24,313 bases of DNA. Origin: Russula earlei. Taxonomy: Eukaryota > Basidiomycota > Agaricomycetes > Russulales > Russulaceae. This document shows positions 9,632 through 17,614 of this stretch, one piece after another. The notes under the pieces were generated by a model, which was given only the letters and a program-made list of their open reading frames with translations, made no database searches and was not told the DNA's origin. Numbering within the stretch: position 1 is the stretch's first letter; the number at the start of each line of letters is the position of its first letter. Both the position numbers and the translations under genes were made by a program. The stretch spans positions 1-24,313 of the forward strand of contig JAGFNK010000714.1 in NCBI GenBank assembly GCA_025769875.1, in the 5' to 3' direction.

Positions 9632-9889
9632 ATTTGTTTACGGCACTCTCCATCCCTGGGATACTCCTTTAAGGACCGTCCCCTTGTGACCACTCTGGCC
9701 TCTTCCCTGCGTGATTGTTCTACTCTCACAGTAACAGTACCTCTTTGGTATTTGTTACTACTTTGGATTCTACTCCTTGCCCACGCCGTCTTGGACGTCT
9801 ACCGACTCGTCTTCGAGCTTATCCCTCGCTCTTGAACTGGATAGTTCAACAGTGAGTCTTGACAGGTTGAACCACTTTACTGCAGTAAA

Positions 9890-10091
9890 GACTGGGTAGC
9901 TCAATGGCTATGAGCATCTGGTCTGGTCTATTATAGGTCTTGGGTTCAATCCTGGCAGTGGGCAATCTTCTGAGGTGACTTGGAGCTGAACTTGGCACTG
10001 TTGTCTTGTAAGTGTACAATGCTTGTTGTTTAATCCCCTTTTAACAGAAGGTTGTAGCTGACTTCTGTAACAAGGGTCTTGGGTTCAATCC
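9890..10091 (+). repeat. tRNA-promoter-like modules inside LTR-B1
   Basis: An A-box-like TAGCTCAATGGC (9897-9908) and a B box GGTTCAATCC (9943-9952) are spaced as in a tRNA gene. A second B box GGTTCAATCC lies at 10082-10091 in a diverged second module. The flanking acceptor arms do not pair and the T stem is imperfect, so this is not a tRNA gene. It looks like a tRNA-derived, possibly dimeric SINE-like segment embedded in the LTR-B U3, since LTR-B2 has the same structure (12664-12719 and 12525-12534, minus strand). Confidence 0.6.
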
Positions 10092-10237
10092 TGTGTAATG
10101 GACTATTATGTGAGATATAACTGGAGTCAATCTTGGCACTGTTGTCTTGCTTGTCAATAGTTGTATGTGTTCCTCATTAAGTCCCTTTGAAGTCCCTTTA
10201 ATAGAATGGACTCTTTGAGAGCGTTCACAACACTGCC

Positions 10238-10535
10238 AAAGAAGCTGCAAGGCTGAGGCAATTACTCACCAGATTGGGTCAAGACACTCATCTCCTCATG
10301 ATCTCCTCACATTGACAACCAGTCGACCATTGCCATTGCCAGGAACCTTGAGTTCCATGACCACACCAAATGCACTGAGGTGCAACACCACTTCTTGCAG
10401 CAAAGAGTCAACTTGCAGGGGATCAATCTTACTTACACTCCATCAGAAGGGGAAATATCTGGTGTATTGACAAAAGGTCCCAGCTGTGAGAAGTACAAAC
10501 GTCTTTGCGATGGAGTTGGGAGGGAATGTGCACCA
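10238..10535 (+). pseudogene. Copia #1 RNase H C-terminal part
   Basis: Coding sequence resumes after the LTR-B1 TSD with AKEAARLRQLL, then IDNQSTIAIARN with the catalytic Asp preserved, FHDHTKCTEVQHHFLQ, and a C-terminal TPSEGEISGVLTKG in place of the family's TxxQxADxLTK. At least one frame break occurs between 10250 and 10310. RNase H would degrade element RNA during reverse transcription. It ends just before the polypurine tract. Confidence 0.8.
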
Positions 10536-10537
10536 CT

Positions 10538-10552
10538 CGGGCTGAGGGGGCG
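10538..10552 (+). promoter_or_regulatory. Polypurine tract of copia #1
   Basis: CGGGCTGAGGGGGCG lies directly before the 3' LTR. The same GCTGAGGGGGC string precedes the LTRs of copia #2 (minus strand, about 11474-11464) and copia #3 (18576-18586), marking the plus-strand primer. Confidence 0.75.
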
Positions 10553-10802
10553 TGTTGGATGTGCAGCTGCTAAGTGCCATGCAAATGGACAATCTGGACC
10601 GTACATGTAAATAATTAGAATAATTTAGTTATTGCGTTCGTTTCCTCAGTCTTTTACACACAAGACTGAGGTCAGTACTACACATTCCTTTACACTCCTT
10701 TAAACCTAATACTGTACATAGCTATCATCCCTATAGGTTAGATAACTAACCAATATAGTCTTTTACACACAAGACTGAGCTATCATCCCTATAGCTTCAA
10801 CA
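10553..10802 (+). repeat. 3' LTR of copia #1 (long form with two hairpins)
   Basis: The 250-nt LTR has TGTTGGA and TTCAACA ends. It holds two copies of a hairpin with stem (CTC)AGTCTT/AAGACT(GAG) at 10645-10670 and 10757-10780. The segment between them begins GTCAGT and ends CTAACCAATATAG. The first hairpin and spacer are absent from the 5' LTR. No CpG occurs from 10641 onward. Confidence 0.9.
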
Positions 10803-11348
10803 TTACCAACCAAGAGTTCTTGAATCTTGAACTTGAACTTGGATATTGGGATTTTCCAGGAGTGACAGAAGTGACAGGTGTGATGCAAGTGATATGATGT
10901 ATATAATAAAAATTTTCTGTTGTGATTTGTGTATTTGCATACATGGGGTTACACATGATGTGTCAGCATCAAACTTGGAGTTGAGCTCCAGAGTTGAGCT
11001 CAATGACCTGGGTGCTTGCAGCCCCACTTTCACCAGAGCTGCACATATAAATTTTGCACAAGAAAATGCACCCACACATTGGTGACACATCTGTTGCTTT
11101 GATAACATGCTTGCCATACCCCACTTGGAAGGATTGGAAGGAAGGAGGTAAAAAAATATATTTTACATATCACATGTAACCCCACACATGAAGGAAAATC
11201 ACACTGAAAAATAACTCATATTTGAAATAGACTCATATTAGTTTATTATGTCACTTACATCACACCTGTCATTCCTGTCACTCTTGGAAAATCCCAAAAT
11301 CCAAGTTCAAGTTCAAGATTCAAGAATTCTTGGTTGGTAAAAGGGGCC

Positions 11349-11462
11349 TCAGTCTTGTGAAGGAAAGACTGAGGGAAAAAACAAATGACAAGTTTTCAAA
11401 TATTTACATGTATGGTCTGGCTTTGTCTGTACACATGCCACTAGGTGGCTGCACATCCAACA
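11349..11462 (-). repeat. Copia #2 3' LTR, proximal part
   Basis: On the minus strand this starts TGTTGGATGTGCAGCC at 11462, like the copia #1 LTR, and runs through ACATGTAAATA and the CTCAGTCTT...AAGACTGA hairpin. The MITE interrupts it at 11349. It continues at 2854-2825. The PPT (GCTGAGGGGGCA) lies just upstream at about 11474-11463. Confidence 0.85.
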
Positions 11463-11479
11463 TGCCCCCTCAGCCCTGG

Positions 11480-12382
11480 TGGAGTGTGTTCACTCCCATT
11501 TCCTTTGTGAAATGCTCATGTTTCTCCCTGCTGAGTCCCTTTGTCAAGACATCAGTGACCTGATCCTCAGTTGGAGTGTATGCAAGAATGATCTCTCGCA
11601 TGTTGACCTTTCAGCACAGGAAGTGGTGTCACACCTCTATATGCTTGGTGTGATCATGGAACTCTGGGTTCTTGGTGATGGCTATGGCAGATTGATTATT
11701 GACGTGGAGTGTGGAGGGCCTTGGCCCAGGTCAGTGAGTGACTGTCTCAGCCATATGGCTTCTTTTGCCACATGTGTGGCCATGATGTACTCCACCTCCA
11801 TGCTTGAAAGGGCCACTGACATTTGTTTCCTAGAGCTCCAGCTTATGGCCCCTTCTGCCAACATGAAGACAAAACCAGAGGTCAACTTCCTGTCATTCAT
11901 GTCACTGGCCCAGTCCTTGTCAACTGGGTATTGTGTCTGTGTTGGAAAATGAGGCAGTGGTTGCTTGTTCCCCAGATATACTGGATTGCATGCTCAAGTG
12001 CATGATGGTGCTCATTACCTGGGCAGGCATGTTGTCCAAGTGTGGCAACAGTGTACATGAGGTCAGGTTGTGTTTCCAGCATGAGGTACATTACTGCACC
12101 AATCATGCATTGATAGGACTTGACGTCCACCTTGGGTGAGTGCGCCTTTAATAGGTGTTTGTTTGCAAGGGTTGGGGTGCTGATGGGTTTGGTACATGCT
12201 TTCTCAAAGCACTCCAAGATCTCCTCAATGTATTTTTCTTGGGAGAGCATGATCCAGCCTTCCTGGCAATCATGTGTGATATGGATGCCTAGGATCCATG
12301 TGATGTTTCCTAGGTCCATCATCTCATAGTGTTTTTTCAGTTCTTTTTTGTCTGACTCAATTACAGTTAGGCTTTCAGATGC
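11480..12382 (-). pseudogene. Copia #2 RT C-terminus and RNase H
   Basis: On the minus strand the order is that of Ty1/copia pol: SESLTVIESDKKELKKHYEM, GNITWILGIHITHD, LSQEKYIEEIL, KPISTPTLANKHLL, VKSYQCMIGAVMYLM and PDLMYTVATLGQH. After a frame break near 11900, RNase H follows with GAISWSSRKQ, SVALSSMEVEYIMATHVAKEA and a NNQSAI motif in which the catalytic Asp is Asn. The end reads TPTEDQVTDVLTKGL. Several in-frame stops interrupt the distal part. Only two CpG occur in 11881-12420. The frame upstream of 12382 runs into LTR-B2, so an apparent start at 12409 is artefactual. Confidence 0.88.
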
Positions 12383-13349
12383 TGTCATGAACACTCTCAA
12401 AGAGTCCATTCTATTAGAGGGACTTTAATGGGACTTAAACAAGGAACATATATGACTATTAACAAGCAAGACAACAGTGCCAAGATTGACACCAGTTATA
12501 TCTCACATAATAGTCCATTACACAGGATTGAACCCAAGACCCTTAGTACAGAAGCTGGCTACAGCCTTCTGTTGAAAGGGGACTAAGCAACAAGCATTAT
12601 ACATTTACAAGATGATGGTGCCAAGTTTGGCTCCAAGTCACCTCATAAGATAGCCCACTGCCAGGATTGAACCCAGGACCTCTAACCAACAGAACCAAGC
12701 ACTCTCAGCCACTGAGCTACTTGGTCTTTACTACAGTAAAGTGGTTCAACCCTTATAACCACTCAACAAGAAATGAAAACTTGACCCAGAGACTCCCAAA
12801 AGGGAAATTCACATGCCTGGACCTTGGGAGAAGAGTCAGCAAGATTTACTAACCATATTAGTAAATCAAAAGTGCAGCAAATGAACCATGTGCTCCGCAT
12901 GAGCACTACACAGTGATCACATGGGCTTCAAAGACCATTACTCATCACTGAAGACCTCCTTACGCAGCAGGTTACTAAGCATGACTGAGCATGCGTACTG
13001 AGCACCCCCTGGTGTCTTACTCATCCAGCTATTGTGCTTGATAACAAGGTTTTGACTTGTTCCTTATTAGTAGTATATAAGCACTCAAGAAAGTATTGGA
13101 CAGTCTCCAGACTGTCCATTTGATTTGCAGCACTCTATCCTCCAGGGGTACTCCTTCAGGACCACCCCTTCTTGCTCCACTGGCTTCCTCTCTGCATAAC
13201 TTCTCTGTACTACTGGTAACCATACTGCTTTGGTATTTGTTACTGCTCTGGACCCTCCTACTTGCCCATGCCATCTTAGACATCTACTGACTTGTCTCTG
13301 AGCTTTCCCCTCACTCTTGAACTGGATTGTTCAACAGTGAGTCTTGACA
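12383..13349 (+). mobile_element. LTR-B2, solo LTR in copia #2
   Basis: The 967-nt LTR starts TGTCATGAACACTC and ends GAGTCTTGACA, flanked by the perfect TSD GATGC (12378-12382, 13350-13354). It splits the copia #2 RT: minus-strand codons for VDDITMAS before the insertion continue as ESLTVIES after it. It carries the same tRNA-like modules as LTR-B1 (minus strand, A box 12719-12708, B boxes 12673-12664 and 12534-12525), TATATAAG near 13074, and the GGACAGTC hairpin with loop TCCA (13098-13117). Confidence 0.92.
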
Positions 13350-13354
13350 GATGC

Positions 13355-13404
13355 CATAGTGATGTCATCAACATAGAGAGCTATAAATGATAAGTTCCTG
13401 GGGG
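13355..13404 (-). pseudogene. Copia #2 RT active-site fragment (YVDD)
   Basis: Minus-strand translation gives NLSFIALYVDDITMAS, the catalytic YVDD box of copia reverse transcriptases (codons at 13375-13364). Upstream of it the RT stops abruptly and gypsy integrase begins on the plus strand at about 13411. The rest of copia #2 (RT N-terminus, integrase, gag, 5' LTR) is missing from the window. Confidence 0.8.
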
Positions 13405-13410
13405 TTTTTC

Positions 13411-14572
13411 AGATGAAGACCATGGGAACCCTAGAAATGGCCAAATTATTCTTACGACATGCCTTCCCTTGGACTGGGGTCCCTTCCAAAATCATCTCTG
13501 ATTGTGACTCTCGTTTTACCTCTGACCTATTCAAAGAAGTCTCTAGGATCCTGGGGATTAACCAGAATCTAAGTACCACCTATCACCCTCAAACCGATGG
13601 ACAATCTGAGAGGACCAATCAAACTCTAGAGACGTACCTCCGCATCTACACAGGAGAAAAACAAGAAGAATGGGTACACTGGCTCCCCATAGCTCAATAC
13701 CACTTTAACGCTCATAAATCCACAACCACCAAACAAACCCCCTACGAATTGCTCATTGGCTTCAACCCACAAGGGCTTAGCACCCAACTAAAATTGAAGT
13801 TCCCAGGGATTCAAGAACGACTCCAGGCCCTGAAGGACATGCAGGAATTGGCTCAAGCAATGAAAAGGGCACAGACAAGCTGGGTAAAAGAAACTAAATT
13901 CAAAGGGTTTGAAGAAGGACAAAAGGTCTGGTTGGAGGGAACTAACCTAAAAACCCCCCATCAGTTTCAGAAGTTCTGCCCCAAATGGTTCGGACCTTTT
14001 GTCATCACCAAAAAATTTCCCATGTTGTCTACCAACTTCGCCTTCCCCCCCAATGGAGTATCCATGACATGTTTCACACCTCCCTTCTATCTCCAGTCAC
14101 GGAAACAGCTGAACATGGACCGAATTTCCCTGAACCACCACCTGACCTTCTCTCAGGAGAATATGAAGTTGAAAAAATCACTGCTCAACGTACCCACAGG
14201 GGTCGCCTCCAGTACAGAGTCCAACGGAAAGGGTACTCCGCAGTAGAAGACATGTGGGAACCCCTCTCAAATCTTAAGAACACCCAAGACGCTATCACCA
14301 TGTTTCACCTACAACAACCCACCAAACTCCGTACTATGACTACCACTAACTCTGATTCTACAGAATCCTATCACTCAAACAAAAGCCTGGACAACCTGGA
14401 ACATCAGTTTCAAGGACTTACAATACAACAACGTACCTTACTCCCCCGAGTTAATTCACGTAACCCTCCTTCCTACTCAGTCAATGATCCCACTATCCCC
14501 AACTGTGGGCACACCATTTTTAATATAGCCGCCAGGGGAACAACTTTTTTCTGGAATTCTCTCCCCTGGTGA
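13411..14572 (+). pseudogene. Ty3/gypsy chromovirus integrase and chromodomain (5'-truncated, one frameshift)
   Basis: The first frame (13413-14246) begins inside the integrase core. It shows the second catalytic Asp in IISDCDSRFTS, and HPQTDGQSERTNQTLE with the catalytic Glu, then QKVWLEGTNLK and the FGPFVITKK GPY/F motif. A frameshift in the A run at 14010-14015 moves the signal to the frame 13985-14572, which carries VVYQLRLPPQW, then LLSGEYEVEKI and RKGYSAVEDMWEPLSNLKN. That is a chromodomain, with one aromatic-cage position (normally Trp in the KWKGY motif) changed to Arg. Integrase inserts element cDNA; the chromodomain steers it to marked chromatin. The zinc-binding N-terminus, RT, protease and gag are missing. 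Confidence 0.9.
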
Positions 14573-14594
14573 CTTCCGCGGCTTTCAACTCCTT

Positions 14595-16002
14595 ATGATG
14601 GACCCCCGTTTTTCAGAGTTTCATCTGTCCATACGAAGGGCAGTACTTACAGACTTAATATGGAATCACATTGTACGGTCAGTGCCCATAAATACCCCCA
14701 CTCCCTCCAAGTGGTCAGCTTGGCATCACGAACACGCTACCTCCACTTACAATACTGTGTCGTCCCCTGCTTCTAACTTGTCCCCTCTACCCATTCTCAC
14801 CCCTTCCCCCACCATTAAACAAGAACCCCTCTCACCTGAAGTCATACAACATATCATCGACCAATGCACCTTCATCATCCCAGATGAAGCCAAACTTCAG
14901 GACCTCACTGCCACCCTCAATCCACTCGCCATTCGTGAGGGAACCCCCTCACCTACCCTGACTGAAGTGGACCCTACTCACCCTGGCCCCCCCTGGTTTG
15001 TTTACAAACCATATACACACATTCCCCCCTTTTACATTAATGTTCATGGACAGAAACGTCTATTACCATACTTACAAGTCGCTTTATATAATGACGAACC
15101 TATGATCCTAGGAACTATGGGTCGAGGAGAACCCACTTACGGAGAAAAACTCCTCGCTCAACCCATGTCTCTGCCCCTCACCCTTCTGTCATCGCCTCTG
15201 ACCTTCACCTCCTAATCGAGGACCACCCATTCCACTTCGATGTCACTCAGGCTCTTGAAAATCTCCATGACCCTGGCGCTCTTGCCGACGTCTACCATCT
15301 CCGTATCAGTTCGTTTCAACTGAAGGTTTAGAGGGTAAATGTGTCTCCATCCAAGGAGCCCTGAATGTCCTTCAAGGGCAACTTGCTGACCGACTCCATG
15401 AGATCCAATCTCACACCAAAGAGACCACCACCATCCATAGCCACCTTTGAGCCAACAACACTTCTGTCCGAGTCCGTCATCAACTCGATAACTTGATGAC
15501 TGATGGAGGCCTCACCTGCGACACCGGACCATATTACTCACTAGCAGGGAGCTACGACAGAATCAAAGAGTCAAAAGAACTGCCCACTTCTCCAGTGCTC
15601 GCTCGTCCTCCTCTCTCTCTGACTCCCCCCCTTGAGTACCCTCCTCGCGTTATCGACCAGTCCCAGAATGATGCCCCCATGGGGTCACCCTCCCACTTCC
15701 CTCAAATGTTCTATGACGATGCTAGCACCCCCAACACCCCTCTCACCCTTGCACATATGACTAAAGTGCAGCATCATCAACTTCAGAAGCGACAACACAT
15801 TTGCAAACACTGTAATACCAAGGGGCACTGGAACAAGGACTGTAACAGACCTCACACCAACTGTAGCAGTCAAGTGGACTGTATCCTCAGGAGAACTCAC
15901 CGAAGCTACAGAGGCTTCTGCCCCAGAGCAACAGGACCCCAGAGCGCGTGGCCAGAAGTCAAAGGCAATGAACTCCGTGAGTCGGGCCCTGAGACCGATT
16001 AG
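14595..16002 (+). pseudogene. Third ORF of the gypsy element, C-terminal CCHC zinc knuckle
   Basis: The ORF starts at tandem ATGs (14595) 23 nt after the pol stop, in a different frame. It reads: about 60 residues with RAVLTDLIWNHI and a SKWSAWHHEH stretch, a Pro/Ser/Thr-rich linker, EVIQHIIDQCTFIIPDEAKLQD, a conserved-looking block around PWFVYKPYTHIPPFYINVHG and PMILGTMGRGEPTYGEKLL, LLIEDHPFHFDVTQALENLHD, a probable coiled coil, then CKHCNTKGHWNKDC (CX2CX4HX4C) and a further Cys/His cluster. Frame breaks occur near 15190 and 15330, and a TGA at 15448-15450 lies where CGA is plausible. Similar uncharacterised ORFs accompany gypsy elements in Agaricomycetes as far as I recall. Position and zinc knuckle suggest a nucleic-acid-binding accessory protein; this is inference. 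It lies directly upstream of the PPT and LTR, so it belongs to the element. Confidence 0.7.
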
Positions 16003-16013
16003 TTCAGAGAACT

Positions 16014-16029
16014 AAGCATGAGGGGGGCA
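16014..16029 (+). promoter_or_regulatory. Polypurine tract of the gypsy element
   Basis: GCATGAGGGGGGCA lies between the third ORF and the LTR, where the plus-strand primer is expected. Confidence 0.7.
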
Positions 16030-16638
16030 TGATGTTGTGATCTACCCCCTTGTCAGTTCATCCATGACCTCTTTTGTTATCTTTCTCTTTTGTCACCCTT
16101 GTCTCCTTGGTTACCGCCTCATCCCTTGATGCTGATGGTCCCTTATTGTTTCATCTGTTGTGTTTCACTTATTGTGTTTCACTTATTGTCGAGTTACTTT
16201 TGCTATTGGTTTACCTTTATCTATTGTTCTGCTTATGGTACTGTACAGCCTCACTACATACAGTATTTAAGTGCCTGTAGAAGCTGGGGAATGCCCCAAG
16301 CTTAGCTTTGTCCCATTACTTGTCGCATCCCTTGCCCTGTATACTCTCTCAAATCACAACTTGCTTGTGCTGGCCTACACTCTGCTTGACCTAAGCACAC
16401 CTCAAGGAACTCTTGTGTTCCTTTTCCTCCTCTGCCTCTCTCTCATCGTCCTCCTCTTCTGTGAAACCAGAAGATCGACTCTGTCTGTGGACTGAGTCAT
16501 TGTTTGACTCAGCCTTGAGATGCTAAACCTTGATCTGGTCTCTTTGAGCCAGCCCCCACTGAACCCTTGAACCAAGTCACAGGGACTTGGCCCCACTGAA
16601 TCTTGAGCTAATGCTCTTATGGCCGCGACGCCATAACA
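16030..16638 (+). repeat. 3' LTR of the gypsy element
   Basis: The LTR starts with TGATGTTGTGATC (16030; TGTTGTGATC from 16033 is an equally possible start) and ends CGCCATAACA at 16638, giving short TGTT/AACA ends. TATTTAAG at about 16263-16270 is a plausible promoter. The right flank is GCCAT (16639-16643); the left partner is missing with the 5' half of the element, so no TSD can be checked. The small open frames inside are hydrophobic translations of T/C-rich DNA. Confidence 0.75.
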
Positions 16639-17344
16639 GCCATGCCACCTCGCTGCTTCGCTGCAACATGCCCACTACTCTGGCATGGTGACAAGGCCAC
16701 GTGCACAAGGCTGAAGCTCACTCAAGAAGGTTTGACTGGGGATGGTCAAAATTTCAACCCCACAGGAGGTGTCAGGTCTGAAACCCTGATGGCATGCAAT
16801 GCATCTTTTCCCACATGCACAATTTTCACACATTGAGATGTGCATTTTTTTTTCTGTGTGCAGCATAGACAATCTTTATGCTCCCTTGTTTTTCAATCTC
16901 CTATTTTCCTTTGTACTCCCTGTATTCTGTACTTACTTACCCTCTAGAATGACAGCAAGCTTTGGTGTCCCCTTCTCCTCTGACTGGCTTGAGAACTCCT
17001 CTTTGTGCCTGTGTCCAACTTCTCATGGGGGCTCTCTCTCTCCTTGGGTACTCACTAGGTACAAGGTCAGGTAACCAGCCTTACAATCTCACACACATGT
17101 TCCCAGTCATGCTTTACTTATGACTAGTTATGACCATAATCCTCAAACCCATGAAATCTTGACAGAAATCCCAGGCACACCAGGCACACCAGTCTTGACC
17201 AGTCTTGACCAGTTTTTATCAGTCTTGAAAGTTGATGTGACTGTGACTGGACATTCTACAATCCAGTTTGACCTTGACTGAACGTTCACTCATGATCAGT
17301 CAGGTCAGGTTCAGTCAAGCAGTTCAATGTGACCTGACCTGAAA
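16639..17344. other. No gene; short tandem and inverted repeats
   Basis: No coding similarity was found. About 17168-17225 contains short tandem units (AGGCACACC twice, then CAGTCTTGACC twice with a decayed copy). At 17299-17342 GGTCAGGTTCA and TGACCTGACCTG form an inverted repeat. The segment may be decayed non-coding sequence of the gypsy element whose RNase H follows, or an unidentified LTR. Confidence 0.5.
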
Positions 17345-17614
17345 GCACTAGCCCTAGGGGCCATTCTCTATCAGTATGATGAAGATCAAATAAGAAGGGA
17401 GGTGGGATATTATTCGAGAACCTTGAATTCAGCAGAATGAAACTATGCAGTATGGGATAGAGAGTTCCTAGCATTGGTTGCTGCTCTCAAAACTGGAGGC
17501 ATCTCTTACTCAGTTCACCTCACAAAGTGGTGGTTTTCACAGATCACAAGAACTTGATGTATTATTGAGAACCTCAGAAACTAAGGGACCAGGTGGCAAG
17601 ATATCTCCATCATT
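17345..17614 (+). pseudogene. Ty3/gypsy RNase H fragment
   Basis: The translation shows ALALGAILYQYDEDQ, GYYSRTLNSAE, a stop, NYAVWDREFLALVAAL, and, after a frameshift, VFTDHKNLMYY and EPQKLRDQVARY. This is the gypsy RNase H order, including the E of DREFLAL and the D of FTDHKNL. It is only about 90 codons long, begins inside the domain and ends abruptly where copia #3 starts. It may be from the same family as the gypsy at 13411, but the pieces do not overlap so identity cannot be judged. Confidence 0.85.

Larger units (their letters stand above)
8903..9864 (+). mobile_element. LTR-A2, solo LTR nested in LTR-B1
   Basis: The 962-nt LTR starts TGTCATGAACC and ends GAGTCTTGACA, flanked by the perfect TSD GGTTG (8898-8902, 9865-9869). 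It is the only family-A copy here in plus sense. It shows a U3 with many TAGGGTCC/GGACCCTA-type motifs, a long palindrome (9472-9505), TATATAAG (9588-9595), AATAAA (9601-9606), and a GGACAGTC stem-loop (9612-9631). No internal retroelement sequence accompanies it. Confidence 0.92.
8296..10232 (-). mobile_element. LTR-B1, solo LTR in copia #1 (8296-8902 plus 9865-10232), split by LTR-A2
   Basis: Ends are TGTTGAAACTCACTG and GCGTTCACAACA, flanked by the perfect TSD CTGCC (8291-8295, 10233-10237). Net length is about 970 nt, equal to LTR-B2 (967). The part from 8296 to about 8730 is homologous to LTR-A (R/U5 side in sense orientation). The remainder, 8740-8902 plus 9870-10232, is unrelated to LTR-A and carries tRNA-promoter-like modules. 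Families A and B therefore share one half and differ in U3. Ends of this copy carry more substitutions than LTR-A2, as expected for the older host layer. Confidence 0.88.
2868..10802 (+). mobile_element. Ty1/copia element #1, complete in outline, decayed, with four nested solo LTRs
   Basis: The element is bounded by LTRs starting TGTTGGA and ending CTTCAACA (2868-2998 and 10553-10802) and by a perfect 5-bp TSD TTACC (2863-2867, 10803-10807). Gag, protease, integrase, RT and RNase H follow in Ty1/copia order. Subtracting LTR-A1/C and LTR-B1/A2 rejoins coding sequence: codons for NNLYI before 4497 meet MAIQMAKPES after 6302, and the RNase H motif around SAEVEH before 8295 meets AKEAARLRQLL after 10238. 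Net length without the insertions is about 4.2 kb, partly because most of RT is deleted near 8040-8130. In-frame TGA codons and lost active-site residues make it inactive. Confidence 0.9.
2855..11348. mobile_element. Tourist-like Harbinger MITE (2855-2867 plus 10808-11348), split by copia #1
   Basis: The two pieces make a roughly 554-nt element with no coding capacity and long terminal inverted repeats of about 85 nt. The left end GGCCCCTTTTACC (2855-2867) continues after copia #1 as AACCAAGAGTTCTTGAATC (from 10808). The right end, read on the minus strand from 11348, begins GGCCCCTTTTACCAACCAAG and stays nearly identical through GAACTTGAACTTGG and the GTGACAG...GACAGGTGTGATG motifs. A 3-bp duplication TCA flanks it (2852-2854, 11349-11351). 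GGCCC-type ends and 3-bp TSDs fit PIF/Harbinger. The same end occurs at 19729 next to a Harbinger transposase relic. It interrupts the copia #2 LTR and is interrupted by copia #1, which dates it between them. Confidence 0.8.
2825..13404 (-). mobile_element. Ty1/copia element #2, 5'-truncated, hosting the whole nest
   Basis: This is the oldest retroelement layer. On the minus strand it runs from a reverse-transcriptase fragment (about 13404 down to 13355), through LTR-B2, RT and RNase H (12382 to about 11480), a polypurine tract, and its 3' LTR. The LTR starts at 11462 and is interrupted by the MITE after 11349. Its last 30 nt lie at 2854-2825, ending TAGCTTCAACA exactly like the copia #1 LTR. 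The outer boundary at 2825 has left flank AGTTA; the matching 5' LTR and TSD are missing because the element is cut at about 13404, where gypsy sequence begins. Coding relics carry stops and frameshifts and are almost free of CpG. Confidence 0.75.

Noticed and set aside
9890..9965. Possible tRNA gene
   Set aside because: A and B boxes are present, but the acceptor strands do not pair and the T stem is mismatched; the unit is repeated in LTR-B2 and is better described as SINE-like sequence in an LTR.
10671..10758. GT-AG intron within the copia LTR
   Set aside because: It has CTAAC and TAG, but splicing would not yield the short 5' LTR at 2868 and the copia #3 counterpart lacks a branch site; kept only as a remark.
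16074..16305. Hydrophobic open frames resembling membrane proteins
   Set aside because: They lie inside the gypsy LTR and arise from T/C-rich sequence in several frames.
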